Assembly (NCBI GenBank): GCA_021432605.1
Contig: MU271145.1
Coordinates: 2,976,001-3,040,000, forward strand
Length of the DNA stretch: 64,000 nucleotides
Origin: Coniochaeta sp. PMI_546
Taxonomy: Eukaryota; Ascomycota; Sordariomycetes; Coniochaetales; Coniochaetaceae
Reading direction: 5' to 3'
The stretch's first letter is position 1. Every line of letters begins with the position of its first letter. Both the position numbers and the translations under genes were made by a program. The notes beneath the pieces are model-generated. The model had not been told where the DNA came from, searched no databases, and saw only the letters and a program-made list of their open reading frames with translations. Positions 22,601 to 35,019 of the stretch are shown here, one piece after another.

Positions 22601-25057
22601 TGAGACGTAACATCCGTAGCTGCGTGGTCTCGAGTATTTCCTTTGACTTATAGCCGAACACGTGCCCAAGCACATAGTCAACATAGAGGTCGATGCCGGG
22701 CTGCCGGACAACAGCGCCGAGGTCCTCCGGGAAAGGCAAGGTATCGTTTAGTGGCTGGTAACCAGCGACCGGCGTCACCAAGGATATCAAGAACTGGATG
22801 AAGGCATTCGGCTCTTCGAAGCCTTCGCCTATTTCCTGGAAGATGGCCTCCATGAGCGCTGTTGGGTTCTGGCTCGGTGTGGGGACTGTGCCTCGTGGGC
22901 CAGGCTGCAGGGCATATTCCCCTGTCATCCAGCCGTCGAGGCATCGCCACATGATGCGGCCCTCATCTTGCGTTTTGCGAGCAAGCAGCGCTTTCAAAGC
23001 ATAGAAGACGCATGCTCTCAGGCGAGGGGGTATCACGCTGCTTGCCAACTCGTATAGGACCTGAACCAGATTGAAGTTTGGATCCCGTAGCAGCATCTGA
23101 CGGGCGGGTTCGCTCTCAGCAGCGAGCTTAGTCATCAGCCTCAGATAGCATTCCAGCATCATGGCCGACTCCGGTTCCGTCTCTGCCTGCTCGGTGGCTG
23201 GCTTGCCCGTCCGATAACTGTTGGACTGGGCAGGAGTTGGGCGTTCACGGATCTTGGTTGTGAAGAATATCAGCTCCTTGAAGATCTGGCCCCAGGTCAA
23301 GGATTGTGTCCGGCGCATCTTCCCAGACGAGGGATGCCCTTCATCGAGGAGGAACTCGTGTGCTGCAGTCGCACACTCCTCATTGTCCGAGATCGCCTGC
23401 AGCATCTCGCAAAATGCACTGACCAGTGGTGTCGAAGCTCTTCGAGACGCCCAGTGCAAGAAGCCTGCGAGGTTGCTGTCCGGGTCAGACCAGAATGCGT
23501 CGGCAGCGTCTGGCCTGCCCTCGTAGCTGTATGCTATGATAATCAAGAATCGCTCCAGATCAAGATCTTGCTCGTGCGTCTGACTGAGTTGTCGTTGTTC
23601 GTCCTCCTCTACTCGAAGCTTCCGCAAGACATCCGGCAGATTGGAAATGAAGGCATCTATGAAGACCTCAAACTGGACCATAAGACACTTTTGGAAGAAG
23701 TCGGTGAAGGGGATAGGCTCCGAAGACAGCGGGGGGGACTTCCGTTGTAGCCATTGGCGCATCCTAGAGCGAGCAGGATCTTGCCAGTCCAGAGCTTTGC
23801 AGTCAGCAGCCACGGACAGCATGAAGTCAAAGGCCCCTTCTTTCAAAGCTTCAAGGAATTGTCTTGAACGCTGGTCGTCCTCCGCATCAAGGTCGATACC
23901 CTCGGCTTCAGCGCCGACTGGATCGTCCAGGTACCACCCGCTGTACTCGGCAATCCACCAAGCACGGACCGTAGCACCAAGAAAAGGCAATGGCCACGAG
24001 TCATCCTGCTTGCACACAAGTTTGTTCAGCTCTCGCGCCTGGTGGAGGTCACCCACGCCCTCGGTTGAGCCAAACTCGTTGATGAAAGCTCCCAGAGCAG
24101 GGAACAGATGGACTATGAAGTCAGCATTTCCATTGGTCGTCCTCAACCATCGCACGGTACGGATAGAGGCTTACCGAGCATCTGATCATATCTGTCCGTC
24201 TTTTTGAGCAGCGAGAAGAAATCTTTGAAGTGCGTAACATCAGAATGATGTTTTTCTATAGCGGCACTCAAGATGACGGCAAGCGACTCGTGCTGTTGAA
24301 CGAGACTAAACCGCGAAAACTCGATAGCCTCTTCGAAGTCAGCTGGGATGGCTGGCCTAGACTGGTACATGAGATTTGTCGTTGCAATCTTCTCGGTGAT
24401 CCGCTGTAGCCAGACTTTAATATCTGCCATGGCATTCAAGCACCGCGGGACAAACTTTCCGGGGGTGACAGCCTGGCCCCCTGGGACAGCGGCGCCAAAG
24501 ACGATCGCCTCGGTGATCTCTCCAATCATATCCCTGATCTCGTCTTCCAGTTCATCGTCGTTGGTTAAGTCAATACAGAGGCGCATACAGTCCAGCAGGT
24601 ATTTCCGGTATTGGTGGAATCTAATGATACCGCATTCGAGGAGGGACCGGTCCATGACCTCCATATCGCCCTCGGCCTCGAGAAGCACTTTCGCGGCTTC
24701 GATTTCGTCCAGCTCAAGTTCATCGGCAAGTTTAAGTGTACTGTCGACGAAGTCCTGGTTGAGAGAATACTCGTCATCTTTGATTTTCACCTTCCCTGTG
24801 CCACATGTCGTTAGCGAAGGCCTTGACGTCGACGTCATTCCGCAGTACGCCCAAGGCACGGGGTCTGACCTACCAGACTGCACTGTAGAACGGCTTCTCG
24901 AATCCCTGGCCGGCTTGTCAAGAAGTCTCTTGAAAGCGTCGGCGTGCTCCAGGAGAGACTGGCGGAGGACTTCGACATTCTCGAAGCGATGCTGGCACAC
25001 GGCCACCAGCTCCCTGTGCAGACTCTGGAGGGACTCCAGAGAACCAATTTCGGACAT
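19687..25057 (-). CDS. NUP192: Nucleoporin Nup192/Nup205, inner ring of the nuclear pore
   Basis: A large alpha-helical scaffold protein of the inner ring, needed for pore assembly and the permeability barrier. Exons in coding order are 25057-24874, 24795-24175, 24112-20384, 20315-19852 and 19746-19687, giving 1685 residues, the usual size for Nup192. The junctions restore the family-like segments SGKVKIKDDEYSLN, LVHLFPALGAFINEFGS, RAGGDPSQEFYISSKL and TDFLDFEDGQMPSERPKG, which also supports the small last exon. The first intron is 78 nt and stays in frame if retained. No membrane segments or FG repeats are visible, as expected for a scaffold nucleoporin. Upstream it shares a promoter with TEL1. 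Family call firm from the N-terminal and C-terminal signatures and size. Confidence 0.92.
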
Positions 25058-25808
25058 GACCGGCAGTAGCTGAAGCCCTCAGCGCATCGTCGAGGAGAAT
25101 TGTAGGTTGGTCTGCTCTCGCACGGTGGACAGGTTGCTCGGGGCTCGAAATGGTGCTGTGAATGGAGCGGCGCAAGTTTCTTTGGAGTTGCTTGGTTTCG
25201 CGAAGTTCCACGACGCGACCAGTTGAAAAAGAGCTTCTGCAATGGAGCTGTCCCGCACTGCAGCTCCCGTCCTTAGGCTTAGGAAGTTAGGTTGCCTTTG
25301 GATGAAAAGGTGGGTCTCCTTGCAGCCTGGCTGAAAGGCGCCAATGGGCTGAAGATGGCTGAAACGCTGCGTGCTCACTGGCCAGACAGCTCGTTCCGCG
25401 AGCCAAAGTCAACAAAGTTGACCCTAAATGTTTAGGCGGTGAGATTTTCTGCCACGGCGATGATGCCTCGCTCTCAGCGCAGAGCGACAGGGGAGGTAAT
25501 GACCAAAGCTCAACGGTGCTCAGGATCTGGCCCAGCAAATGCAAATAAGAGACCGTAGCCTGCTTGGTGTTTTGTCGCTCATTCTCTCTTCAAGTTCTCG
25601 GATTGTTTCAGTTTGCCAGTCGTCAACCATCGAGCTGCTCGTTTCTCGCTACTTGGGGCGATCCACTGCCTGTGATTGCATTGCATCTTCAGCCTTACAC
25701 TCGACACACTCTCAGATCCGATTCTTATGGCCAGCGTCATCTCGACTTCGAAGTGTCTGCGAAGGCTGTGCGACGATCAGATGAGCACACTGGCGTCTGC
25801 CGGACAGT
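25058..25808. promoter_or_regulatory. Bidirectional promoter of NUP192 and TEL1
   Basis: NUP192 is read leftward and TEL1 rightward from this 751-bp stretch, so it should drive both genes. A pair of abutting inverted repeats sits at 25408-25436. No ORF with coding character is present. Confidence 0.6.
25408..25436. promoter_or_regulatory. Two abutting inverted repeats, candidate operator
   Basis: GTCAAC-AAA-GTTGAC (25408-25422) is followed directly by CCTAAA-TG-TTTAGG (25423-25436). Each has perfect 6-bp arms and a short centre. Two dyads end to end in a shared promoter look like paired dimer-binding sites; the binding protein is unknown. Confidence 0.4.
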
Positions 25809-28800
25809 ATGGCGCCGTTCAAGCGTGGCGGTGGCGGCGAGGTCACTTTGAAGAGCATAGAAGGTGAATTGCGGTCGCACATCATTCATTCAGCAGTGTC
25901 CATTATGGGATGATGCTTAACATTTGCATGCCGCAGCGTCACTTAAGAGCAACGTCGCTACCGAGCGCAAAGATGCCGTCGAAAGTGGGTTATGCCCCTT
26001 AGATTGCTTGCTTCTACAACAAACTCACCATTTGCAGACTTGATATTCTTCTTTACGAAGGTTGACAGGCGATCACAACAGCCCAACCAGTAGGTGTGCC
26101 CAAGGTTGGTTTACGAGAACAGCAACTAACCGCGACAAGGACCCTCAACGGCGATGATAACTACCACAGTGTGTTCGAAGCACTCTTCCAATGTACTCTC
26201 CTGGAAAAGCAAAACTATTTCAGTGCAAAGAAGGGCTCAAAAGCTGCGTCTAGTACGAGGCTAGAGAACTGTTCCAAGGCCCTCAAAGTGGTTGTCTCCC
26301 ATGGAGCGCCCAAGATTAAACGCAAGACGGCAAGGGCTGTTGTTGATCACATCACCCAAGTCCTTCCTGGGCCGGACGAGGATTTCGTTGCGCCGCTCCT
26401 CCCAGATTACACAAGGGCATTCCTCGCCCTACTGGACCATCCCGCCAATGTCGAGAATTTTGCGGTTCTAAATGGGGAACTGTGGTTCTCCTGTGTCGAC
26501 TTCTGTATTTTGACGGTTTCTCGCTTTCTGGAAGCAGCTGACCGAGGCTCAGCGTCACTGTCTCGTTCATCTCCGGCCCCTGGCACCGGTCAGACGGCAT
26601 TGTCGCTTGCCTTCTCATCTGGGCGCTCTGGATCCAGCTCAGCACACCGACTTCAGGGACAAGCAACAGGCCAGATCGGAAGCGTGGTGGCTTCAGATTA
26701 CTTGTCGTGTCTCAACAAGCTTCTTTCCGCCACTCACGCTCCAGTTCAAGAACGTGCCCAGGAAGTTGCAGGCTTGATGCTAAGGATTTTGGAGATGCAT
26801 CAAGCAAAACTTGGTACCTTACAACAACTTGCCTTTGCCTGCATCAACGGTGTGCTCGCACACATTTCCACTGACGATATATCCATTGGCAAGAGGCTCG
26901 CACGCGACGTAGTGCCCTTGGTCAGTCATTGGTGGCCTCCTCAGAAGCGTGACGCGATGACAATCACCATTCGCGACGAGATTTTAAAGACACTATATGC
27001 CATCCACTTGTTCCTTGATAGCCTGACACGTGAGTCCCCTGGAGATGCCTCCCTCAAAGACCTAGAAGATCTCCTTGATGTTCTGTGGTCGGAGTATTCT
27101 AAACGAGAGGATCGAGCCCGTCTGCTGGTAGACGATCTCACGTTTACATGCTTAAGGCTGCCTACGGATCAACCACAGACCGGAGTCTTCGGTCTGCGGC
27201 CATATAACCAGGTAGCCGAACAAAACTGGGCATTGATGGAAATTCTGGCGATTTTGGAGGCGTTGTACTCGCGGAACACGAGGCGTGACAACTCTCAACA
27301 CGGCGTCGAAGGCGAGGGACAAGCTCGGAAAAGGCGGCGGATGGTTGGGAATGCTCGTGGTGTCATGAAGAACCTTACATCTCTGGATTCCGGAATGCGC
27401 CTCACAGCTCTGCAATTGTTGCCATTTATTTTTCAGCATAGACATTTTTCGGCCGAGGAGGTTGCAGAATCCCTCGACATTCTTTCGAGCCTGATCAGTG
27501 ACAAGCAACCAGCAGTGGCTTGTTGGGCAATGCTTGCCTGCTCCAGGTATGTGGGCGTGATCGATAGATTGACGGCCATGCTAACATTCTCTTCCAGCGT
27601 TTCTTTGCATCAAGCTGCACGGGACAATACTCTCTTACCCTTCTGGAAGCAAGCATGGCAGATTGGCCTGAGGTCGATCAGCCTTGCTGGGCAAAGTCGC
27701 ACCGCATGTGTCCTGCTTCATTGTATACTCGAGGCAGATCTCATCCCAAAGCATGAGATCATGGACGATATCAACATAATGATCACTAACTCAGATATCA
27801 GCGGGCCTGCCGTTCTCGTCGACTCATCTCTGGTCCTGATGCTTCATCTCCTCGGGGTCCGTAACACCACTTCTCCAAATGCGAGTCAAGCTACGAGTAA
27901 TCACATCATTCGTTGGCTATTTGTCAGATGGAATCCTGGTAAGCCTCGTATTGATATTCTCTATCGAAAAAGCTGACTGTGATACAGAGGAGCTACATTA
28001 CTCCACGCAGTACTCCCATCTAGCGACACCTTTGGACCTCATAAATCTCATGCGGGCCTGCAGCGGAATGACCGATCTCGGCATCACAGGCACCGTTCAG
28101 GCGTTTGGGGGTCCCATCGCCCAATTCTGGCAGGGCCACAAAGAGCTCCACCCCATGCTGCGATATCTCCTACACTTAGAGGATGCTGGGGCCAGCAGAC
28201 GCGATCGAATGCCATACAACTGCCTTGCCTGCAACGATACTGACCAGGTAACCGATCCGACTGGATCACATACAGCCAAGAGATTAATCCTCGAATTAAT
28301 GTTTCCGAAATTGGAGCAGGTCCTCCAACTGGCTGGATCCTGGAGCAAGAAGGGAGGCGAAGGCACAAGTCAGATATCAGCAGAGAAACTACAAAGTGTT
28401 GTGCTCTGCGGCATCGCCGCCATCTTAATGCTTCCGGAGTTGAGGAACCTTAACTCGGCAATGTCAAGAGATCTAGAATCTCTTGTCTTCAACCTTGTCG
28501 ATTCTTGCTTCAAGGCCGTTCTCGAGTCTGACCAGAATGACGCCTACTTCGACATGTTAGTCGCGACCGCGGCTCCATTCATCCCTCAGCTCAGTACCTC
28601 CGACCTAAGGTCTCAAAAGGATCAAAACGAATTCCTTCTTCGATACTTTGCAAAGCTCTCAGAATACCTAGAGGAGAGATCACGACGAGATTCTCTGAGT
28701 CAAGGAGTAGATGCCATGGAGATCGATGATGACTTCCTCGAGTCCCAAGGTAGTAGCCAACGAAGCTCGTCCTCAAACAATACGGGCTTGCCTAGGCGGG

Positions 28801-31800
28801 ACATCTTTCTGTGTCACACTCCAGAAGCGTTCTACTTAGACATGAGGCTCCGCCTACGTCTGCTTGCCATCATTTACCAGGATGATGGTCAACTTGGCCT
28901 CGTGCCCGAGGCCTTTCTTGACGAGCTGCTCGTGCTTTCTACAGAGCAGCTGCTCTGCTGCCGTATGCTCATGCAACAAATCTTTAATTCGGATCTAATC
29001 ACAACTCCCGATGGCGCGACCAGGGTTATCGAAACGATGGGCATGATCTTGAGCACCAAGGACTTTTCGTATTGCGAGGCCGCTCTTTGCTTAGTCCTGA
29101 AAATGATGGAGGCCTTCATCGGTCTGTGGACGAATGATAGGCTGGATATCTCGTCCATGGTCGGCGACCTCTACAACCACTTTGTTAAATACGCTTTGCC
29201 AAAGAACGAACTGTCGCCCACGGTACAAGCACATCTGTCGAAACTATTGTTTCGATTGCTGGAAGTCAGCCCAAATTATGCAGCAGGTCTCAAACTACCG
29301 TCATGCCGTTCAACTCTGCTATCGATACTGAGAGACGGTGCAATGCGCGTCAAGTTCGTCATCGGAAACGATCTCCCCAAAATTTTCAGCTTGTACGTTC
29401 TCAAAGCTCATGATGAAATCTTTGTCGATATCCTCGATAGCCTCCCATCAGATCCAAAAGCAACAGAGGGGATTGCATTTCGCCTACAGGTACTCGCGGA
29501 GCTCGCTTGCAAATGGTCTACTCTTCTTCGGCGCTCAGTATATCATATCTTTGAGACGCCGGGGAGGATAGACCAAGCTGCGAAATATGCTGCGAGCTGT
29601 GTGAGAAGGATCTCGCAATCTCTCGACCTCGAAAACCCCCAAGAGCTATTCAAGCTCTTTTCGCCTCAGTTACTTTACACTTGGTTGGAAAGCGACAGCA
29701 TCGAGACGATACCGTTCGAGATATTTGGGTTTTCCACATTACAGGACCTGTTGATCCAAGCACAAACAGAGGCAGCTGCGATAATGATTATGCGAGGACA
29801 AGAACAGGAAGCTCTTGGCCTTGCAGAGGCACTCGGGCTCACGGCAGTAGCTATGCTTCAGCAAGGTTTCACTAAAATCATGGCGTATAGCATCGCTCAC
29901 GATATTAGTGTCAAGAACTCCGCGCAGCATATAACTGGCGAGAGCCGCGTGAGAAAGCTTCTGGGCAAAGAAGCCTTCATTGAGCTTGTGTATCTCAACT
30001 TCGCAGACATCGTATCGACTTTCTTCGACATCTTTGACCAGGAAGATCCAATCGAAAAGGTGTTCAGGAAAGACGATGGTTTCTCATACGCTGCGGATAT
30101 CATGGATCAAATCAAACAACTCGGGCATCTAGACACCGTGTTGCCTCCCAATCAACAGCCAATGTTTAAAGCGAAGTATTTGACCAGGGAGCTTGAGTAT
30201 CTTTGCACCCGGACCGAATATGAAGTGCATGCCATCTGGACACCTTCGTTGGTGGTTGCAGTGGCGCGAAAACTCTTAAACACAGTTCATCCAGCACTTG
30301 GACCTCTACACGCCTGCTCGGTACTCCGAAAAATCCGGGTTCTCATTTCTCTCTCGGGCCCTCAGGCCCTGGCTTCTTATCCGTTAGAGATGCTTCTTCA
30401 TTCTACGAGAGTTTTCCTGAAAGACCCAGAGTGTGCAGACGATGCTCTCGGGGTAAGCAGGTATCTCATTCAGAATGGGGCTCATCATCTCAGGCAGGCA
30501 CCCTCTTTCCTCGCGGGCTACGCACTGTCGAGCCTGGCAGACCTAAGAGTGTTTTTGGAGTCGAGTCAGTCGAGCACGACACAGGAGAGCCAGTTCAAAG
30601 CTACAATAAACAAAGCGCAGCAGTTCCATGCCTGGTTTTCCGAGTATCTTTCCAGATATGACTCCCCGGCGTTCAAGGACGAGGAACAACGCCAAGCGTT
30701 CAAGTCGATTACCCAATCCGCGGCGCACATCCGGGCGTCAGGCAATGCCGAGAAAGGTACCCCCGAGAGCAGACTACTACTTGAAATCCTCAAAGATGAT
30801 GAGCGTGAGAGCCAGCTCCTGAACCGCCCTGCCAGAGAGGTTGCTCTGGATATGCTATGCGGCGTGTTTACTACTCCGGAATCAAATCGAACGGACATGA
30901 TACAGAATGACGAGGAAGCCTTGACGCATGGCGCGATTGTTCTGAAGAGCTGCCGCTCCAACAAACTCAGTGACGACTACCTTGCATGGGGAGGCCGGGT
31001 TGTTGGCAGATCATTTCTAGCCTCTGGCGAGATCCCGCTTGAACTCTTGCGAGAATCGCGTCTCTCCGAGTACCGCAAGCTATCTTCGGACAACAGCGGT
31101 TCCGAACACGGCATCTTAAATATACTCGAAGCTCTCACAGTTAGCAGTGACTGTTCTACCGCTGGCTTGGCAGAGTCCGCCCTGCGAACGATCGTCTCGG
31201 AGGCGGTCGCTGAAGGAGACAATGGATTGCTCACTGCCTGCCAGAAGTCTCTCTCTGAATCTCTCCTGGCCTCCTGCAATTGGGATCAGTACAGAACGCC
31301 ACCGTCGGATTACCGAGAAACCAAGAGTAAGGCCGACGGAGACGCGCTGAGTGCGAAGCTGCTTGAAAGTCAATCATGGCCGCAGCGAGTTGCTATCCAT
31401 TTGGCGCATTCAGTCCCGGACATAGTTGTCCTGAGCGTCTTAGCTCCTATCTTGGCCAACGTCAAGGGCTGTGCTGAAAGAGCGTTCCCATTCATTGTTC
31501 ACTTGGTCCTTCTGTCACAGCTCGACAAACAACAGGGTGTCAAACGCCAACTTTCGAAAGCACTCGAGGAGTGGCTGAAGATCACATCCACGGCGGCCAG
31601 GGAGAACGTAAAACTGCTGCTGAACACAATCTTGTATCTAAGAACACAAAGGTTGCCCAATGAAACCTCGATCGCAGACCGGTCCCACTGGCTCGACGTC
31701 AACTTCTCAGCAGCAGCTTCTGCTGCCACGAGATGCGGCATGTTCAAGGTCGCGCTGCTCTTCGCTGAGTTGGCGTTCTCCGAGGCGAGCAGGACATCTC

Positions 31801-34800
31801 GTCGATCATCCGCGGCTCGAGAAATTGACGACTCCTCAGAAACTCTACTGGAGATTTTTGAGAACATCGATGATCCGGATGCGTATTACGGATTGACACA
31901 AGATGCTTCTTTGGCTACAGTGCTCGCTCGTTTGGAGTACGAGAACGACGGTATAAAAAGCTTAGCGTTCCGTGGCGCACAATACGACAGTCATCTGCGT
32001 CGCAGGGACTCCGGCGCGCAACACGACGGGCAACAACTTATCAAGTCGCTGACCAGTGTAGGCCTTGTCGGCTTGTCTCATTCTCTCCTCCAAGCACAGC
32101 AAAGCCTAGATGGCTCCTCGACGTCGCTAGATAGCACTTTCACAACAGCACGGCGACTCGAGGTATGGAATCTTCCAGCGCCCTCGAACCGAGATAATTA
32201 TGCGGTGAACTTGTACAAGGCGTACCAATCAATGCACAAGGCAGAGGACATAGCTTCCGTCCGGGAAGCAATCCATGACGGGCTCAAGCACACGATAAGG
32301 CTCCTATCCAACCAGAATCTGACGGCGTCTAATCTAAGACACCATCTGGGAGCATTAGCGAGCCTGACGGAACTAGACGACTTGACCAATGTGACTGAGA
32401 AAAACGAGCTGGAAGCCATGCTTGACTCATTCTCCAGCAGATCAAAATGGATGATGAGCGGAAGGTAAGTAAGAACACACCTCTATACAGTGAGCGAAAG
32501 ACTGACAGATTAGGTACGGTGACGTGAGTCAAATCCTCTCCTGTCGAGAAACCTCCCTCAGCATGTTCAGCCAGCATCACCGCCTTCGGGCACCGACCCT
32601 CCCACCCGCAGAAGCACGGTTAGGGCAGATTCGTGGCATGTTGTTATCGTCGGACATATACCGATTTCACCGTGCAACTCAGGAGTCATTGAACCTCTCG
32701 ACATCCCTCACAGATCTTATCCAGCCCAGCGAAGAACTGGGCCTTATGGTTGACGCAGCCGTCAGGATAGAAGCTGCTAACTCGCTCTGGGACCATGGCG
32801 AAATGATCTCATCTATTGGAATGCTTCAAAGCATAGATAGGGAATCCTCCCTGAAGAAACAAACCGTTCCTGTAAATCGGTCCAATCTCTTGTCCAAGAT
32901 AGGTCATCAGGTGTCCGTGGCCAGGCTTGAAAGTCCAGAAAACATACAGAAAAGGTATCTCGAGCCAGCTCTCAAGGAGTTGAAGGGCAAGAGCGAAGGC
33001 AAGGAGGCCGGCCAGGTCTACCACCAGTTCGCGATGTTCTGTGACGAGCAGCTACAGAATCCAGACAGTCTGGAGGATCTTGCTCGGTTACAGAGTCTCA
33101 AGAAGGGCAAAAGCGATGAAGTCACTGATCTGAAGAGTCTCATCGCCCAAACGACTAGTTCGCAGCTCAAGAGCAGGTACTCCACCCACCTTGCTAAGGC
33201 CAAGCAGTGGCTCGATCTCGATCAGCAGGAGCTACGAAGAGTGGAGCAGACGAGGGCAGAGTTCGTGAGGTTGAGTCTGGAGAACTACTTGCTGTCCCTG
33301 ATATGCTCCGACGAACACAACAATGATGCCCTGCGGTTCACGGCTATATGGCTCGAAAGGTCACAAGAAGATGCGACCAATGAAGCAGTCAGGAAATATC
33401 TTGACAAGGTGCCCACTCGAAAGTTCGCGACTTTGATGAACCAGCTGTCGTCACGGCTTCAGGACCAACGGAACTTATTTCAACATCTCCTCTTTAGCCT
33501 CGTGCTACGCATCTGTGTCGATCATCCATACCACGGCATGTACCAGGTCTGGTCGGGTGTGAGATCGCGAGTGAACAAGCAGGACGAGGTGGCCATGTCT
33601 CGACAGAAAGCTACGGAGAAGGTATCCGGCTACCTGCAGAAAGACAGGAGAGTGGCTGCTATTTGGGTCGCCATCGACAAAACGAGCAAATACTATCATT
33701 CCCTGGCGGTCGACAGGGACGCAAACCGGTACAAGGCTGGCCAGAAAATGCCGATCAAGGACTCGCCCGTGGGAGCAGCGTTTCTCTCTACTTTCGCCAA
33801 ATATCCCATCCCTCCGCCGACGATGCAAATTGAACTGTCAGCAGAAATGGACTATTCTCGTGTGCCGTTAATCCAGAAGTTTGAACCTAACATGTCGATC
33901 GCATCCGGCGTCAGCGCACCCAAGATCATAACAGCCATAGGCAGCGACGGCGGACGATACAAGCAACTCGTCAAAGGGGGCAACGACGACCTTCGTCAAG
34001 ACGCCATCATGGAGCAGGTCTTTGCCGCCGTCTCGGAACTCCTCAAACTACATCGCACTACCAGACAGCGCAATCTCGGCATCAGGACCTACAAGGTCCT
34101 CCCTCTTACGTCTTCCTCCGGCCTCATCGAGTTCGTATCCAACACCATCCCCCTCCACGAGTACCTGATGCCCGCCCACGAACGGTACTACCCCAAAGAT
34201 CTCAAGGGCTCCAATTGCCGCAAGGAGATCTCCAATGTCCAGACCAAGACCATCGAGATCCGCCTCGCCACCTACCGCAAGGTAACCGAGCGCTTCCACC
34301 CAGTCATGCGCTACTTCTTCATGGAATACTTCGTCGACCCGGACGAGTGGTTCGTCCGCCGCACAGCCTACACGCGCAGCACAGCAGCGGTATCGATCCT
34401 GGGCCACATCCTCGGCCTCGGCGACAGGCACGGGCACAACATCCTCCTCGACACCAAGACCGGCGAGGTCGTCCACATCGACCTGGGCGTGGCCTTCGAG
34501 ATGGGCCGCATCCTGCCCGTGCCGGAACTCGTCCCCTTCCGCATGACGCGCGACATCGTCGACGGCATGGGCATCACCAAGACCGAGGGCGTGTTCCGCC
34601 GGTGCTGCGAGTTCACGCTCGACGCCCTGCGCGAGGAGACGTACTCCATCATGACTATCCTGGACGTTCTGAGGTACGATCCCCTGTACAGCTGGTCCAT
34701 GTCGCCGCTGCGCATGGCGAAATTGCAGAACGCCGCCAGAGGCACGGACGACGACGGCGGGGACGAGGCGAGCGACGTGGACGGCGGCGGGAAGAAGAAT

Positions 34801-35019
34801 GCGCAGGTCAATGAGCCGAGCGAGGCGGACCGCGCGCTCGAGGTGGTGCGCAAGAAGTTGAGCAAGACGCTAAGCGTGACGGCTACGGTGAATGACTTGA
34901 TCAACCAGGCGACTGATGAGAAGAATCTCGCTGTGCTCTATTCCGGTATGTCAGTCCCTTTGGCCCGATTCACATGTGATATGCTAATCCTCGTGCTAGG
35001 TTGGGCAGCGTATGCTTAG
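25809..35019 (+). CDS. TEL1: Tel1/ATM checkpoint kinase
   Basis: A PI3K-related protein kinase that senses DNA double-strand breaks with the MRX complex and maintains telomeres. Exons are 25809-25863, 25937-25984, 26038-26089, 26140-27546, 27598-27938, 27988-32464, 32514-34945 and 35000-35019, giving 2943 residues with an open frame. The three tiny 5' exons encode MAPFKRGGGGEVTLKSIEA, then LKSNVATERKDAVENL, which fits the TAN motif of Tel1/ATM N-termini. HEAT/FAT repeats fill the middle. The kinase domain shows GGNDDLRQD, LGLGDRHGHNILLD (catalytic loop) and VHIDLGVAFEMG (the DLG form of DFG), so it looks active. The protein ends in a FATC domain, NLAVLYSGWAAYA, whose Gly codon is split by the last intron (54 nt, in frame if retained). 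The call is firm; the first exons rest on splice logic and the TAN match. Confidence 0.95.

Noticed and set aside
24113-24155. ATG at 24155 as the start of a separate gene inside NUP192
   Set aside because: It lies in a 62-nt intron; splicing joins LVHLFPALGAFINEFGS, which is Nup192-like, to the upstream exon.
34048-34814. Long alternative frames on both strands over the TEL1 kinase domain
   Set aside because: They overlap the intact catalytic domain and their sequences are Arg/His/Pro-rich, as expected of off-frame readings of GC-rich codons.
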